DNA of 64,000 bases, taken from NCBI RefSeq assembly GCF_950023065.1, contig NC_088679.1:19964001-20028000 (forward strand), read 5' to 3'. Source of the DNA: Planococcus citri (Eukaryota; Arthropoda; Insecta; Hemiptera; Pseudococcidae). Of the stretch, positions 44,051 to 55,915 are shown piece after piece (position 1 is the stretch's first letter; each line of letters starts with the position of its first letter). Position numbers and translations under genes: made by a program. The notes under the pieces were generated by a model, which was not told the origin of the DNA, searched no databases, and saw only the letters and a list, made by a program, of their open reading frames with translations.

Positions 44051-46392
44051 TCATCGTTTCCTTGGTCTTGACTCTCGTTGGAATCTTGACTCAGGTCGAT
44101 TTCTTCGATTTCTGCACAGAAATCGGCATTGTCCGGAGTACCTTCTCCTACCGTACCATCCTCGTTTATTACGAAGAAATGTACTGGTAAAGGTATCTGA
44201 CTAGACACTTTCGGTTGGAAAGTCGAGGGTTTTCTGGCTTCATGCGGTTTTTCACCACGATTGTCGCTGTTCTGGGGTTTTGCATTGTCGTTGCTGTTGT
44301 TATTACCACCAGAATTGTTCGAATTGGTATTAGAATGGGTGTTCTGTTTAACACCATTACTATTACTAGTTTTGTTCGAGTTGGGATAGAAATTGATTTT
44401 CTGATTCCCTTTGAAATTGTTACCTAAAGCCTTTTGTAGCTTTTGGTATGCCATTTGTAGTTGTCCTTCGTTTACATTTTTGTTCGTAACAGCTGGATAC
44501 GATTTCTTCGGATGTTCCGGCGCATTATGTGGTGAGTTGGTGATCATGGGTTGGTTTGTCCAGTTCCCTGTTGGAATAGGACCTTGGGTTGAATTCCTAT
44601 TCCTGTCAGAATTAGAATTCTTCGCATTCTTCTGAGAATTCCAACCCCCGTTAGGGTTGGTATTCTGGAAGTTTTGGTTGTTACCCATATTCCAATTCGA
44701 GTTGGAGTTTTGATTCCAACTTATTTGTGGACCGAAGTTTTGGTTTGAATTCATCGGAGTCTGATTAGTCCATTGATTCAAATTCCAGTTATTATTCGGG
44801 TTACCGGGAATTTGAGTCCATTGTCCATTCGCATTGAGTATCCAATACGTGGACTGTGGTAAACCGTTTCCGTTATTCCAGTTGTTGTTAGGCATTCTAT
44901 TCCATTCGAATGATGGAGTTTGTTGCCATTGAACGGGCGTCATCGCGCTGTTGCGAACTGTAATGCGTACATTATTCTTCGGGTCAGAGTCATAGTTGGC
45001 GAATTCGTCAAGTTTTCTTATAAAACCTTCCACTGTAGTTTGTTTCGCTAATTTCTTATCGTATGGGTAAGGCACTTTTTCAGCTGCCACTTCCAGTACT
45101 TTGGAAATATTTGGATGTTTGCGTTTGATTAGAGATAGGATCCATCTCTTTATCTCCAAGAACAGACGTTTCTCTGTTTTGGTTTCGCAAAAATATTTCT
45201 GGAAATATTCCCATGCATCGTTTTGACACTGACTGTTCCAATAATGTTGAAGGAATCTCTGTTTTAGTTCTTCGTAATCCGTTATTCCCACCATGTCGCC
45301 TTTCCACTCTGTCGCATCTTGAGTCTCAATTACTCCTTGGAATGCGTAAATTTTCTGAGTTTCGGCGGCATTGCTTTTGTTTACGTAGTCTTCGAACTGA
45401 CGTACAAATTCATGAGGGAAGTAACGTTTCGATTCATCGTAATAAATGCCAGCACTTCTGACCAAGTTGGCATTTATTTTCAAGGTTGGGGTTGAATTAA
45501 GACCACTGTTGGGTCTACATCCACCTTCCTTTCTCATATCCGCAACTGCATGAGCTAACTGGCTGCATTCTGCCTTATGTTTTGTCATTTCATTTTTGAA
45601 TAGGTTGGTCGCTTGGTCAAATTTGGTTTCACATTGCGTTGCCTTTTGCATCGCGCTGTCAGCTTTTTGTAAAGCTGCACCGGTAGTTTGACCTACATAT
45701 TCTTTCATGCCAGCAGCCCATTGGGTACAGTGTTCACGAACGTCTTTTACGTCGTTTCTGTATCCGTCAATGTTGCGGTTTGTACTACCTGCATGGTCCA
45801 CAAGATTAATTAGACAGTCTTCTATTCGGATAAGGCTGTGTTCTTGAACTGCTTGACCAATCTGTAGGTTCTCTATGGCACCTTCAGTGAAATCCCATGT
45901 TTGCTGAAACAACGATCTCAACGGATCATTTATTTCAGCATCGGTGGCGATTTCAGGTCGTTTCGGTTCAGTTTTGGATCTGCATTCTTCCCTTTTTGAG
46001 TCCCTGTAATTTTGCAGGTGACGTGTCCTCGCTGGGGGCGGGTCAGGGAGATCTGATCCATGTACCATGTTATTTTCTTCGGTAGGTACGTAATCTTCGT
46101 CATCCTCATCATCATCCTCGTCATATTCTTCGTCAGAATTGTTTGATGGCGGATGACTGCTGAACAATGATTCCACAAGGTTCTGCGGACTCGATTGTTG
46201 TTCAGGTTGTTCTACGTTTAAATCCTGCGTAGGTGGATTTTTTCGATTTTTCCGTTTGGATTTGTTATCCGAATTTTTCAACGTAACGCACGATTCTTCG
46301 TGCGTTTCACCAATACATAAGCAATGTACTTGGTGTTGCGTAAGGGCTACCGCTTTACTTCGGGTGCCTGCAGCTGGTCCAGTAAATGCCAT
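44035..46392 (-). CDS. gag: Gag polyprotein (785 residues), no zinc knuckle
   Basis: ATG 46392 opens MAFTGPAAG; an upstream TTG in the same frame is not needed. Layout: basic patch KSKRKNRKN near 45; acidic run of Asp/Glu at about 86-102; a helical region about 160-290 with spaced Cys; a capsid-like domain about 305-470 (PHEFVRQFEDYVNK, then EWKGDMVGI, ELKQRFLQHYW, as in Ty3 Gag/retrotrans_gag); a Trp/Asn/Gly/Gln-rich stretch 485-615; and an Asn-rich, Lys-rich stretch to about 750. The usual CCHC nucleic-acid-binding knuckle is absent; the Asn/Trp-rich basic tail may replace it. About 785 residues is long for Gag. It would assemble the particle and package RNA, and supplies the N-terminus of Gag-Pol. 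Confidence 0.85.
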   Translation of the reverse strand: MAFTGPAAGTRSKAVALTQHQVHCLCIGETHEESCVTLKNSDNKSKRKNRKNPPTQDLNVEQPEQQSSPQNLVESLFSSHPPSNNSDEEYDEDDDEDDEDYVPTEENNMVHGSDLPDPPPARTRHLQNYRDSKREECRSKTEPKRPEIATDAEINDPLRSLFQQTWDFTEGAIENLQIGQAVQEHSLIRIEDCLINLVDHAGSTNRNIDGYRNDVKDVREHCTQWAAGMKEYVGQTTGAALQKADSAMQKATQCETKFDQATNLFKNEMTKHKAECSQLAHAVADMRKEGGCRPNSGLNSTPTLKINANLVRSAGIYYDESKRYFPHEFVRQFEDYVNKSNAAETQKIYAFQGVIETQDATEWKGDMVGITDYEELKQRFLQHYWNSQCQNDAWEYFQKYFCETKTEKRLFLEIKRWILSLIKRKHPNISKVLEVAAEKVPYPYDKKLAKQTTVEGFIRKLDEFANYDSDPKNNVRITVRNSAMTPVQWQQTPSFEWNRMPNNNWNNGNGLPQSTYWILNANGQWTQIPGNPNNNWNLNQWTNQTPMNSNQNFGPQISWNQNSNSNWNMGNNQNFQNTNPNGGWNSQKNAKNSNSDRNRNSTQGPIPTGNWTNQPMITNSPHNAPEHPKKSYPAVTNKNVNEGQLQMAYQKLQKALGNNFKGNQKINFYPNSNKTSNSNGVKQNTHSNTNSNNSGGNNNSNDNAKPQNSDNRGEKPHEARKPSTFQPKVSSQIPLPVHFFVINEDGTVGEGTPDNADFCAEIEEIDLSQDSNESQDQGNDDNSEN

Positions 46393-47777
46393 TTCGTTCG
46401 AATTCAACTACAGCTGGGGTAATATTACGACGAATATTTTCCCTTTTTTGTGTGAAATTTCTATTAAATTTCGAACACAAATTCACGTGCAATGCTGGTT
46501 TTAATTCGCGAGTTGGTTCTGGTACACAAAAATATTCTATCACGTAAATTGCGCTTCACTAGCACTGAGCTATACAGTCGGTTGACTCAAGTCGCTAGAT
46601 TACTACGGCGAGTAATCCGGACAAGATAAAAAGCGCTGAGTCAGGACGAACTGTTTCACACGTGCTCGAAACGTGTTTCTTAGCGGGATTCGAGTACAAA
46701 GTCACTTCAGAGGTGACTCGGACAAGATAAAGAGCACTAGATCTCAGCTAAAAAATTAGCTTCGAATGAATCGCGAACACGAACACGAATTGCTGGAGAA
46801 AAAATTCAGGTGCCAAAATACCACCTTGGGTATTTCTGAAAAAATACAAGGACACTGAATTATCACTCAGCTTTGAGTGCTGGTTTGAAAAATACGCGAA
46901 AAATGCTTGCGATGTGTTTGCTTTGATTGAAAAGCCACTCGCGAAATGTACTGTAATATTTTACGATATTACTTACCAATACTGCTGCAAAATATAGCTT
47001 CGAACAGAAGTTCTACTGCTGCTGATCGCGTGGTTGAAAAACAAACGCGGAGAAATTATGCAAATAAATTGCTTAGTATCAAAATTCACTTTAAAAAATA
47101 AAACGTGAAAAGATACCGGACAAGACACACACGGAGGACGCAAAAAATGCGCGCGAAAAAATAACACAATGACAGTCAAGCTGCTTCTCTAGAGGAGCGT
47201 TGCTAGAACCGTCGTCACACTTGAAAAGAAAAATATATAATGCGAGCCGCGGTAGCTATCAACTCGACGGTTGGTGGCTACGCAGCTGCAGCGGCGACAT
47301 CGCAAAGATGGCGGCTAGTGCGACGTGTGTGTCTGTCCTTGGGTGGTGGTAGGGGTCACGCAACAATGCGGCGGACAAGCTGGAACTCGCTTTTCACGTT
47401 TCAACGAACGGATTGAGTTCTGAGAAATTCTCAACGGATTTTTTATCCATCGATGGATTTCATCATCTACCACCACACATACACATGTAAAAATAAACAC
47501 GTTTTCGTCAAATTCTGGCAAATTTGACTAGGTGTGTGTGTGTATGAGTGAAAGCAACTTAATACTTTCGTGATTATTTACTTTGAAATATTCACAAGTA
47601 TTCTTTCCTTTCCTATTTTCGGACACTTTGGTCTGAGAATAGTCAAGAAGTGAATCGTAAGTACAATAAAATCATACTGCAAGTATTATTTTCCAAAGTT
47701 TGGTCGCGATCTAAACTTTGTACTCATAACGATTTACTTCCTCCAAGCTCAGATTACGACGAATCTGTGCTTTTTGG
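46393..47777 (-). other. 5' leader of the giant element, with splice donor
   Basis: 1.4 kb without a convincing ORF. On the minus strand TATTG/GTAAGTAAT gives a strong donor at 46976, suitable for subgenomic mRNAs to the ORF3 acceptor at 33058. TTTATCTTGTCCG occurs twice (46619-46631 and 46722-46734). Nearby are short inverted repeats (GATTACT/AGTAATC near 46598-46617). Packaging or translation roles are possible but not shown. Confidence 0.6.
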
Positions 47778-47795
47778 ACACTCGGAAGGGCGCCA
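47778..47795 (-). promoter_or_regulatory. Primer-binding site
   Basis: One base after the LTR end, the minus strand reads TGGCGCCCTTCCGAGTGT. TGG pairs with tRNA CCA, and TGGCGCCC is the start seen in lysine-tRNA-primed elements. The following bases diverge from the usual lysine PBS, so the primer tRNA is not settled. Confidence 0.8.
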
Positions 47796-47796
47796 A

Positions 47797-48531
47797 TGTA
47801 AGAGGGTAAATTGACTTAAAGCATGTTTGGTAATGTGACTTACGATGGTTGCTATTGTGTTGTTTCCAAGAAATATCCCTTAGAGTATTTCTACTAAATA
47901 CTCACCGGAATACCTCACATGCTCGGCTAGGGCGTGAGTAGGAAATGGTTGCTTTTACACTCTTAACATATGATCATACACACCATAAATAATAACAAGT
48001 TATACACAAGAATAATATTTAATGTGTGCAATATTAACAACACGTTACAAGTTTTACATAATCACATATTCTATGTATTTATGTACGTTAACAAGACACT
48101 TTCTTAAACTAAATATACACACGTTGGTGTTACACACTGTGGTGTAGGTTTGGATAAGTGATCTCCTCTGGCAAGGAGATCTAACTTATTCACACTGATA
48201 TGTGCAAGTACTTACCCAGAGTGGCGACGAGTAGATCATCACTCCTTCTCGTCTATTAAATGAATATACTAAACACTAATTAAAACTAAAGCACTAAACA
48301 TAACACTTAACACTCGAGAGTAAAACTTATACTTAAATGACTGCATTAACCCATTAACCGTGAATAACATACCCGCGTGCACTCGGATACATTACTGGCG
48401 TTCTGTACTCTCGTCGCTTGGCTCGTATGGCTAGCTGACGAGAATACAACGCAGTGTTGCCTTAGTGCAACGCAGTGTTACCATGTGGGCGAGCCCTATA
48501 CATACCACGTACGGCATAGTAGTATATCACA
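47797..48531 (-). repeat. 5' LTR of the giant element (735 bp)
   Basis: Identical by eye to 23614-24348. TG...CA ends on both strands; followed by TAAA at 48532-48535. It must hold the genomic promoter. No clear TATA box was assigned. Confidence 0.97.
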
Positions 48532-49295
48532 TAAAATATGTTAAGAATTTGAATTGCCTCTAAATTACACAAAAAAAAATATGGGTAATTTTTACAAAAA
48601 AATTTAACTAAATACTGGTATTTAGCACAATTAACCCTTTGGCAACCTATTACGTTTTTTTCGAATTTTTAATTTTTTTTTCAAGAAAACAATTGCTAGT
48701 ACTCTCCTAAACGCATTTGAGCTGTCGGAGAATTTTTTACTCCTCTCCTTGGAGCTCCACTGGCCACCCGAAATTTGAAAAATTCGGGATGACGTATGTC
48801 CCACTGGTATTTTATGAATTGTTAGTGGGACGTATACGTCCCACTGGTTGTGAAATAAAACTTGAAAAATTACGCCATCTATCGGGATATTTGTAAACTA
48901 GGATGAACTAAAGTAGGTATGATTCTGGTCTGGCAGTGGAAATGCTCTACCAGTGGGACCAAATTACATTGCCTTAACGCTTACAAGCTGGAACTGCGGG
49001 ATTTTTTGTTATGGTCACTGGGATCTATATGTCCCGGTGGTTGCGAAAGGGTTAAGTACCAGATCCCATTTAATAATTTTTACTGTAATCATTTAGTAAA
49101 AATTATCATTTTAATAAATTTTGCTATAGGTACCTACCAATAGTAAAAATCATTTTGTTTTAATAATTTTTACTAAATCATGATAATAAAAATTTCATGT
49201 TTCAATTGTACAAAAATTAGTTTAATTACTCATTTTGAAGTAATTTTTAAATTATAAGTAAAAAGTTAAAAATTATTCATGTCAAGGTAATTCTT
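48532..49295. repeat. Remainder of 360-bp repeat copy 3, split by a MITE
   Basis: 48532-48634 and 49052-49295 match copies 1-2 (starting with the duplicated TAAA and TTAA). At the base that distinguishes copies 1 and 2, this copy agrees with copy 2 (CATTTTAATAAA). The array ends at about 49295. Confidence 0.9.
48631..49055. mobile_element. piggyBac-like MITE, 417 bp (48635-49051)
   Basis: CCCTTTGGCAACC and GGTTGCGAAAGGG form 13-base terminal inverted repeats with one mismatch. TTAA flanks both ends, and copies 1-2 of the host repeat show the empty TTAA site. CCC ends and TTAA fit piggyBac. Inside are inverted copies of AGTGGGACGTATACGTCCCACT-type sequence. No transposase. Confidence 0.9.
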
Positions 49296-49484
49296 ACTAT
49301 ACTTATGGCTATAGGTAGATAGAAAATTAATGAAATGAATTTTTAGTTAGCAAATGATATCATAATTCATAACTCAATTTCAGCATTATTTTTGCCCCAT
49401 TATCATGTACTACGTAGGTAGTAAACTCCAAAGCATTTACCTATCCGATTTTCCTATGAAAAATCTGTCACCTACCTACTTACC

Positions 49485-49560
49485 TCACGGGGATTCGAAC
49501 CTGGGTCCCTAAATTTCCTATTCCTACCTACATGCCCTATCCACTCAGCCACCACATCAC
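49485..49560 (-). mobile_element. tRNA-derived SINE head or tRNA pseudogene
   Basis: On the minus strand an A box TGGCTGAGTGG (49551-49541) and a B box GGTTCGAATCC (49501-49491) are spaced as in a tRNA. The cloverleaf is not complete: the anticodon arm is irregular and GTAGGTAGG-rich. The pol III promoter pattern is clear. A SINE is more likely than a working tRNA; body and tail are not delimited. Confidence 0.6.
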
Positions 49561-49645
49561 TACGAGGCTTACGGCATTAAAATAATATATTTGTTTGGTA
49601 AACACCCCACCAAGCCTCTCCCACTTGAAATACACAGCTGGCAGA

Positions 49646-49740
49646 CTGGGGGTGTAACAGGGTACAATGCAACGCAGCTGTTTATAAAATGATGAAAGGA
49701 TAAGGCTGGGGGTATAGCAGGGTACAATGAGCGGCAGGTG
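49646..49740. repeat. 60-bp direct repeat
   Basis: CTGGGGGTGTAACAGGGTAC at 49646 recurs as CTGGGGGTATAGCAGGGTAC at 49706, exactly 60 bases apart. Confidence 0.75.
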
Positions 49741-52658
49741 GTTTACAAGTCCCCTTTCTCCTTTTTTAGGATTTAATGCATTAAAATAATGAACTAAAAT
49801 TGCAATTACTCAGCAATTACCCATCCGAATTGAATGAAAATTAATCTATTCCCTCCGCCTTAATGATTCTCAAATGGTGTCCAATAGGTACAAAAAACGG
49901 TTGGATAGCTTAAGAGAACATTCAGTTCCAATAAAATTTCATTTCTCAAAGCGAAACCAATAGTGTGCTACGCACACTAAAAAACCTGAAAACTTCTGAT
50001 AAGGACTTTTACGGGGGGGGGGGTCATTTTTGGAGTTGATAAACTAGAAAATTTTCAAAAATTTCTCTTACATACTAAATTTTATACCATTTGACTAAAA
50101 AACTTCAGAGATTGAACATGAAGTGTGAAAATCCTGTAGGTATTTATATTCCATTTACCATTTGGATGGTGGTAGAGAACACTGCGATGAGACTTAAAGA
50201 AAAGAAATCTTGGGGTTGGAGGAAAATTGACTTTAAAAAGAAGCAAATTTGAAGAAGAAGTATTTCTAAAGAAGGTAAATCCTTCGACAATCGACATTAC
50301 TCTTGGATGAGAATCAGCATGGCATCTTTGTTTATGTTCATTTTATACATCAATAGGTTGTATTTTATCGCAAGCAGCGAAGTAAAGTTGGCCAAAATGA
50401 TTTAAAATGCGATAAATTTAATTAAAATAAAGTTCAATTTTCATCAAATCAGTCGTCATTATACGCAAAACATATATAATCGCAAGTTAGAATCCAACGC
50501 GTATAAAAGTTTACTTTTAAAACGTCCTCCCTCTTCTAAGTTCTAAATTATACACATTAGGTACAAACTACGCGTATAATATTTAGCTTTTTTGGCACAA
50601 TCGAGCATACTTACTCACATAAATGAATACATTGCCCTTAGAAAAATTTTACCTATTCCGATCACATCGAAAGGTGGGACGAGTCGTTTTTTTGGTGCCA
50701 TTATTCTACGTAGGTAGGTATGCGAATAACAAAATAATACAAATACTGAGAAGTGAGAAGGTGAAAAGTGAAAACACGACGAGGAAAAATTACTCGTCTA
50801 CGTGTTATCTGCTCGAAACATTAATATTACCGGTGGCAAGAATTCCCACTCTGTAACAATGTATAACTTTACAAATTACAATACATACGGATTTTCGTAC
50901 TCATGTAATAAATTACTCTAACTAAATACAATACAACTCAACGTATCAAATCCAAACATATCTATCATTATGATACATGATAATGTACGTATCAAAATGA
51001 CTGACTGAGGACTGACGCTGTTAGAATATATACTAACATGATCAACTAGTTCGACTCAAAGTTGTAAATTTTCTCTATATTTAGGCAAATTGTACCCGAA
51101 CACGTATAGTAACGTATTTCCCTGTGCGTATATTTTTCTCAGACAGCGAGCAGCGAGCCCAAATTGAGCCTCAATCGTCCCTTGATTTTGGTAGTAGGTA
51201 TATTTGAACTCGCACGACATTCTGTCCTCCTCTCACCCTGTTTATGTAGAAGGAATTGCGTGTGTGTATATTTGGCGCAGGCCAAACTGAACGCTGAACA
51301 TCTACGTTCACATTTTTTTTTTATCTACATAGGTACTTTTTTGCTGAAAAACTCATTTTCAATGTACTTCGACGTGTTATTCGTGTATTTTTAAATTATC
51401 ATTACCATATACTATGTGTATGTAGGTACCTAAATTACGCCTCAGTTTTTCAAGTCACGTGGATTGAGATGGATGGTTTGTATGATTCATTACGATGTAG
51501 GCATCAAGCAACGAATAATTTCGAATGTCGCCGAATATTGTATAGGCTGCAGAGCACAGATGTTTGCATCTCATTGTTTGGTGACCTCCACTTCCATCTT
51601 TGCGATGATCCGTGTTGTCAAATTTATGGTTTATTTTGTCTGCGTTCGTGGCTGTCTAAAATGTCTGTTTTCTGTTGTTATGGTCTCGCTTGAGTGGTTC
51701 GAGTTCATAACTCTGTAGCTGAATATCGATGCTGGTGTACAATTTGGATGATTTTTACTTTTTTAGGCACGGTTTTTGTTTGAAAACTCGAGGTATTGCA
51801 GTGTACTGATCTATAGAGAAGGGGAGGAAGGAGAAGGATGCATTTAATTCGGTTCATGGTTCAAGAAATCTATTATTTATCAGTTTGTACCTATAAATGT
51901 GTTTGATTCTTTTAAAAATTTATTGGTGGGTTTCTACTTATTATTTTTATGGATTTTTCAATGGATACTTCATACCTATTTAGAATAGAAATGGTGATAC
52001 TAAAGTTTTTTTTTTTTTTTTTTTTTTTTTTAATTCGAAAAAACTTGTTAGGGTTAGGGCCTCTCTTAGCTCTTTCAAGTTTCACATATGATATTTAGCA
52101 TCATTTGCGAAGCTTTTTTTTCAATTTTTAATATATTGTGTTTGTTTTTATTCCACTGAATTGAGCAAACTAAAATCAAATCCGCCATAAGATTACTAGA
52201 TTATTCTATCGCTAATTTCTAGCATTTTTTTCTCTCTTGTTTACGTATATGAATGAATAAGGAACATTTACCTACCAGCGTGAAATGAAATTATCTCTTT
52301 TGTGATACCGATACTTACATCTGTTTGTCTGTTTCGTGTGCAACATGGACCATATTATTGTTGTTAGAATAGAGTAGGTAATCATGAAGCGACCCGGTGA
52401 TAAGGGGCTTACACGGAACTGCTATAGTCATGACTGATGTATCGAACATGCTACCGAGTTCAAAGAACGAAAAATGAACGATTTGTTTTACATATTATTT
52501 TGTTCAGTTGATCGACGAAAAATTAGCTCGGGTTTCCCCATTTGACTGTATTATAATAATAATGCGTTGTTGTTTTGTTTGATGATCGTATTGTTTTGCT
52601 GTACAGTATAGGTAGGATAATTTCAAAAGCGTTAGTGATGGTAGCTAGAAGATGGCCC
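49741..52658. other. Intergenic, AT-rich
   Basis: A G run near 50014-50023 and a T run near 52008-52030. A 74-codon Cys-rich frame (51469-51693, +) is the only coding-like stretch and is not supported by splice or homology signals. Confidence 0.4.
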
Positions 52659-53194
52659 TTAACCCTTAAATGCCACACTTATATTTTTTTCAAGATTTTC
52701 TTGCACTGGACTGACGAGAGACTTGATATCATGGCTACCTGATACATGTGCGTAAATGTTCACTCTTTCATTTGGCATGTTTGACACATTGCCTACTTTC
52801 ATATTTTAAGGGGCACAATTTTTTGAAAAAAAAAAAAAAAATTTTCATATTTTTTGATAGTTTTTTGTAGTCAATCGACAGCGACTGGAATGAAACTACC
52901 GCCTGTTAAATATTTATGTATCCATGCTCTACTAATTTATGTACAACAACTTGCCTATTTTTCTCATTTAAGGGGCAAAAAATTCAAAAATAATTATTAT
53001 TTCACTCGTTTTAAAAAATTTCTGCCCCTTAAAATAAAAAAGTATGCAATATGCTCAACAGCGGAATTGAAGCGCAAGACATACACACACATGTACCAAT
53101 AGTCATTCCCACCCGAGCACTCTTTCCTCCCAGCGTAACGCATCGAAAAAACTGGTGTGGTGAAATTCACCACCTTGTGGCATTTAAGGGTTAA
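52659..53194. mobile_element. piggyBac-like MITE, 528 bp (52663-53190)
   Basis: CCCTTAAATGCCACA and TGTGGCATTTAAGGG are perfect 15-base terminal inverted repeats, flanked by TTAA on both sides (52659-52662 and 53191-53194). It is a different family from the 48635 MITE. No transposase. Confidence 0.9.
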
Positions 53195-53257
53195 TATTTT
53201 TAACTTGGACATTGAACCTTCAACTTTCAAATTATTTCTTTGCATGGAACAATAATC

Positions 53258-53292
<35 letters not shown>

Positions 53293-54679
53293 AAAAGACT
53301 ACTCTTCAACTATTCCTTTGACTTCCATTTTTAGAAAAATGTTGTCTACCTATTTGAAATGAAACGTACTGACACTGACACTGAGTGTCTGATTAATTAT
53401 GATTGTGAGCTCATCCCATTCGTTTTTATTCAGAGAAAGCAAGTCATATGGAATACCGTATAATATACGTTAATTTCGACGAACTACATATTTACACAAA
53501 TAAAATGTATCACAGTTCTACTAACTTGCGATTTTTACGAAATTAAAACACCTAATTAGATCATAAAAATTGAAATTAATAAAATAAGTATGTAATTCAA
53601 ATTTTAAGCTTCGTTAATTTCTAATCTTTCCTTTAGTGGAATTTTACTATAGTTTTGGGAATCGCTAACATCCCATGAAATTCTTCAAGTTTATGATTTT
53701 GAAGAAAATGAAGAAGGTAGATCAGATAGGAACATATAAAAAAGTAACAAATTCGTGTAAGGGCGTAAAAATGAAAAATATTCTGAATTTAGAATTTCTA
53801 AATTCTATTAAAAGTGTCACAAACTAATAAAACTATGATTTGTGACTCGACAAATTTCGATCTATGGGTTTTTACCTTTTTTAAAATTACTGCCCATATA
53901 TTCTATTAGAATTAAGAGATCGTTAAAAGTAAATTATCTACGTTTAAAAATCATTTTACGGGTGTTCGGCAGAAACGTTGATGAAGAAGACGGTCATAAA
54001 ATCGCAGTTATGAACTCGAAAATTTCACGATGATTTATACAATTCAACGAGAGATACCTACCTAATATCTACAGGTAGGTATGCAGGAACAGATCGTGAA
54101 GATTATGCAAAATTATCAATATCAAATCTGGGATCCAAAAGTTTTTCTGTATAGTTTTTATCGAATCATGCTCCAATTTTTCGGGGAAAAAAATGTCGAA
54201 TGTGACTCACCAGTACGTACTCCTTACTATTGTTACGGTTACGCGGTATTTTATTTTCATTTAAATAATTAAAACATTTTATGTTCTGTCAGAGGGCTAG
54301 TTTTAAAACATCGATAAAACAGCAACTTTTTCTAATTCGTGAAATTTTTATTAAAAAGCGGCCAAGAGTCGATAAAAATGGAAAATAATTGAGGCGTGAC
54401 TTTATTTTATGACTTAATAACAACGCAGGAATATCAATCGACGATGAGTAGATGAAAATAAAATTATGGCGGATTTAGAACGAAAAAATATTTCAAAATC
54501 GTCGAAAACGATGTTTCAACTTCAAAATTAATTGTAAATGTGAAAAATAAATAGGATCAAAATGAAATTCACCTCCTCAGGGAGGCACAATCTGTAAGTA
54601 CTCATGACTGGAGAGGGATTTTGAACTGTGAAAAATCCAACTCGTTTTCCTCTTTCCTCTTCGCTTTGAGTTTTTATTG

Positions 54680-54711
<32 letters not shown>

Positions 54712-55890
54712 TCAACTTGAAATATTTTAATAAATATTCTACGAGTAGTAAACCTTATTCAATAATTTTTGTATTAGGCACATTACAACGTAATCCAATA
54801 GTGTTGAAATACATATATTAGTAGAATACCTCAAGCAGAACTAAATAGTAGTGATCACTAGTAATATTAATCTCATGCTAATCATAGTAAAAAATTAATT
54901 TTCAACAGCACAGCAGGTAACTAATTAGGTGATGAATTATTAATGCAAATCGTGTGAAAAAGTTGACTACAATTATCAAATCTTATTAGACGTAATTTTT
55001 CATCGATACGACATTATGTATACTTAATGTAAAATTTGTACTTTCTAACCTTCAGTACGAATACGAAATCTATGAATCATCGGGCACATTTCTATACCTA
55101 CCTATGTTTTAGAGGTTTACAATGCAAAAAATACACCTACCGGCTACCGGTCTGCGATTTAGAAAGATGACAATGTGTTTCTATTTATAGTATTATCGTG
55201 AATAAAAGTCTAAAATATCCGAATCTCTGATAGCAGGTTCTTACTTCCAATGAGGAAACCTCCGGGACTCCTCCTCACTCCTCAGTAGGTCATGTTAGTG
55301 TTTCGATTGCATATCTGAACATCATTGAGGAATCTACTGGACTCACTGGAGATTTCCTCATCCTCACTGATTTACGTTTTATCTAATTCGCTTTCAGTTT
55401 TTAAAGATCCTAGAGGTTTCCTCAGCTCATGCAACGCTAGCATAGAATCAATTATCCAGTTAGCTGATAGCTCTGTTATAGGTACAATCTAATCCATAGC
55501 TAAATAGCTGACAAACTTCTGTCTTTACAAATATATTCTCATTCTCGTTTAAGATTTGATAATCATAAAATGGGCTGACAGTTTCAGATTCGAAATTCAC
55601 CCCTCGTTCACTTCACTTCACATGGCATAAAACACATTGTAACATCATTCAGTCATACCTTGTGGTATCCTATAAATAAAATTCTACACTCGAATTTTCG
55701 CGTACTCGTACAAAAAGCGGCATTAGGTATACATTTACAATTTGACCTTAATTCAACTCTACGGAAGGTCATCGAAAACGACCTTGATTGAAATTCGCTC
55801 TTATAATATCCGGCAACACTGTACTGCTCGTACATTCCGTCCGTCGTTCGATAATACTCCCCTCATTCACCGGTCCGCTCGAACAAACGG
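53195..55890. other. Intergenic, AT-rich
   Basis: T run near 53260-53288 and A run near 54680-54708. Near 55250-55380 there are alternating GAGGAAACCTCC / GGAGATTTCCTC segments that can fold. No gene supported. Confidence 0.45.
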
Positions 55891-55896
55891 CGTTTC

Positions 55897-55915
55897 ATTG
55901 GCTGAAGTGACGTCA
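55897..55915 (+). promoter_or_regulatory. Inverted CCAAT box and CRE in the promoter of the 56519 gene
   Basis: ATTGG (inverted CCAAT) at 55898-55902 and a perfect palindromic CRE TGACGTCA at 55908-55915 lie in a GC-rich patch about 600 bases before the ATG. A second perfect CRE is in intron 1 (57346-57353). They suggest control by CREB/ATF-family factors. Confidence 0.55.

Larger units (their letters stand above)
23614..48531 (-). mobile_element. Giant (24.9-kb) Ty3/gypsy-like LTR retrotransposon
   Basis: Two 735-bp direct repeats (23614-24348 and 47797-48531) start TG and end CA. They bound 24,918 bp and are flanked by TAAA (23610-23613 and 48532-48535); the uninterrupted target is readable from repeat copies 1 and 2. 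I find no difference between the LTRs by eye, so insertion is recent. Order on the minus strand: LTR, PBS, leader, gag, pol (PR-RT-RH-INT core-second RH-GPY/F), splice-signal-rich block, RING/coiled-coil/SGNH-like accessory frame, small ORFs, repeated hairpin block, PPT, LTR. Domain order with integrase after RNase H and a 4-bp duplication fit Ty3/gypsy. Usual Ty3/gypsy elements are 4-12 kb, so this one is 2-5 times longer. No envelope-like glycoprotein is recognised. Confidence 0.97.

Noticed and set aside
49485..49560. Functional tRNA gene
   Set aside because: A and B boxes are good, but anticodon and acceptor arms do not pair into a cloverleaf.
51469..51693. 74-codon Cys-rich frame (plus), with an overlapping 84-codon frame
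   Set aside because: Codon composition is mildly coding-like, but no splice, homology or regulatory support was seen.
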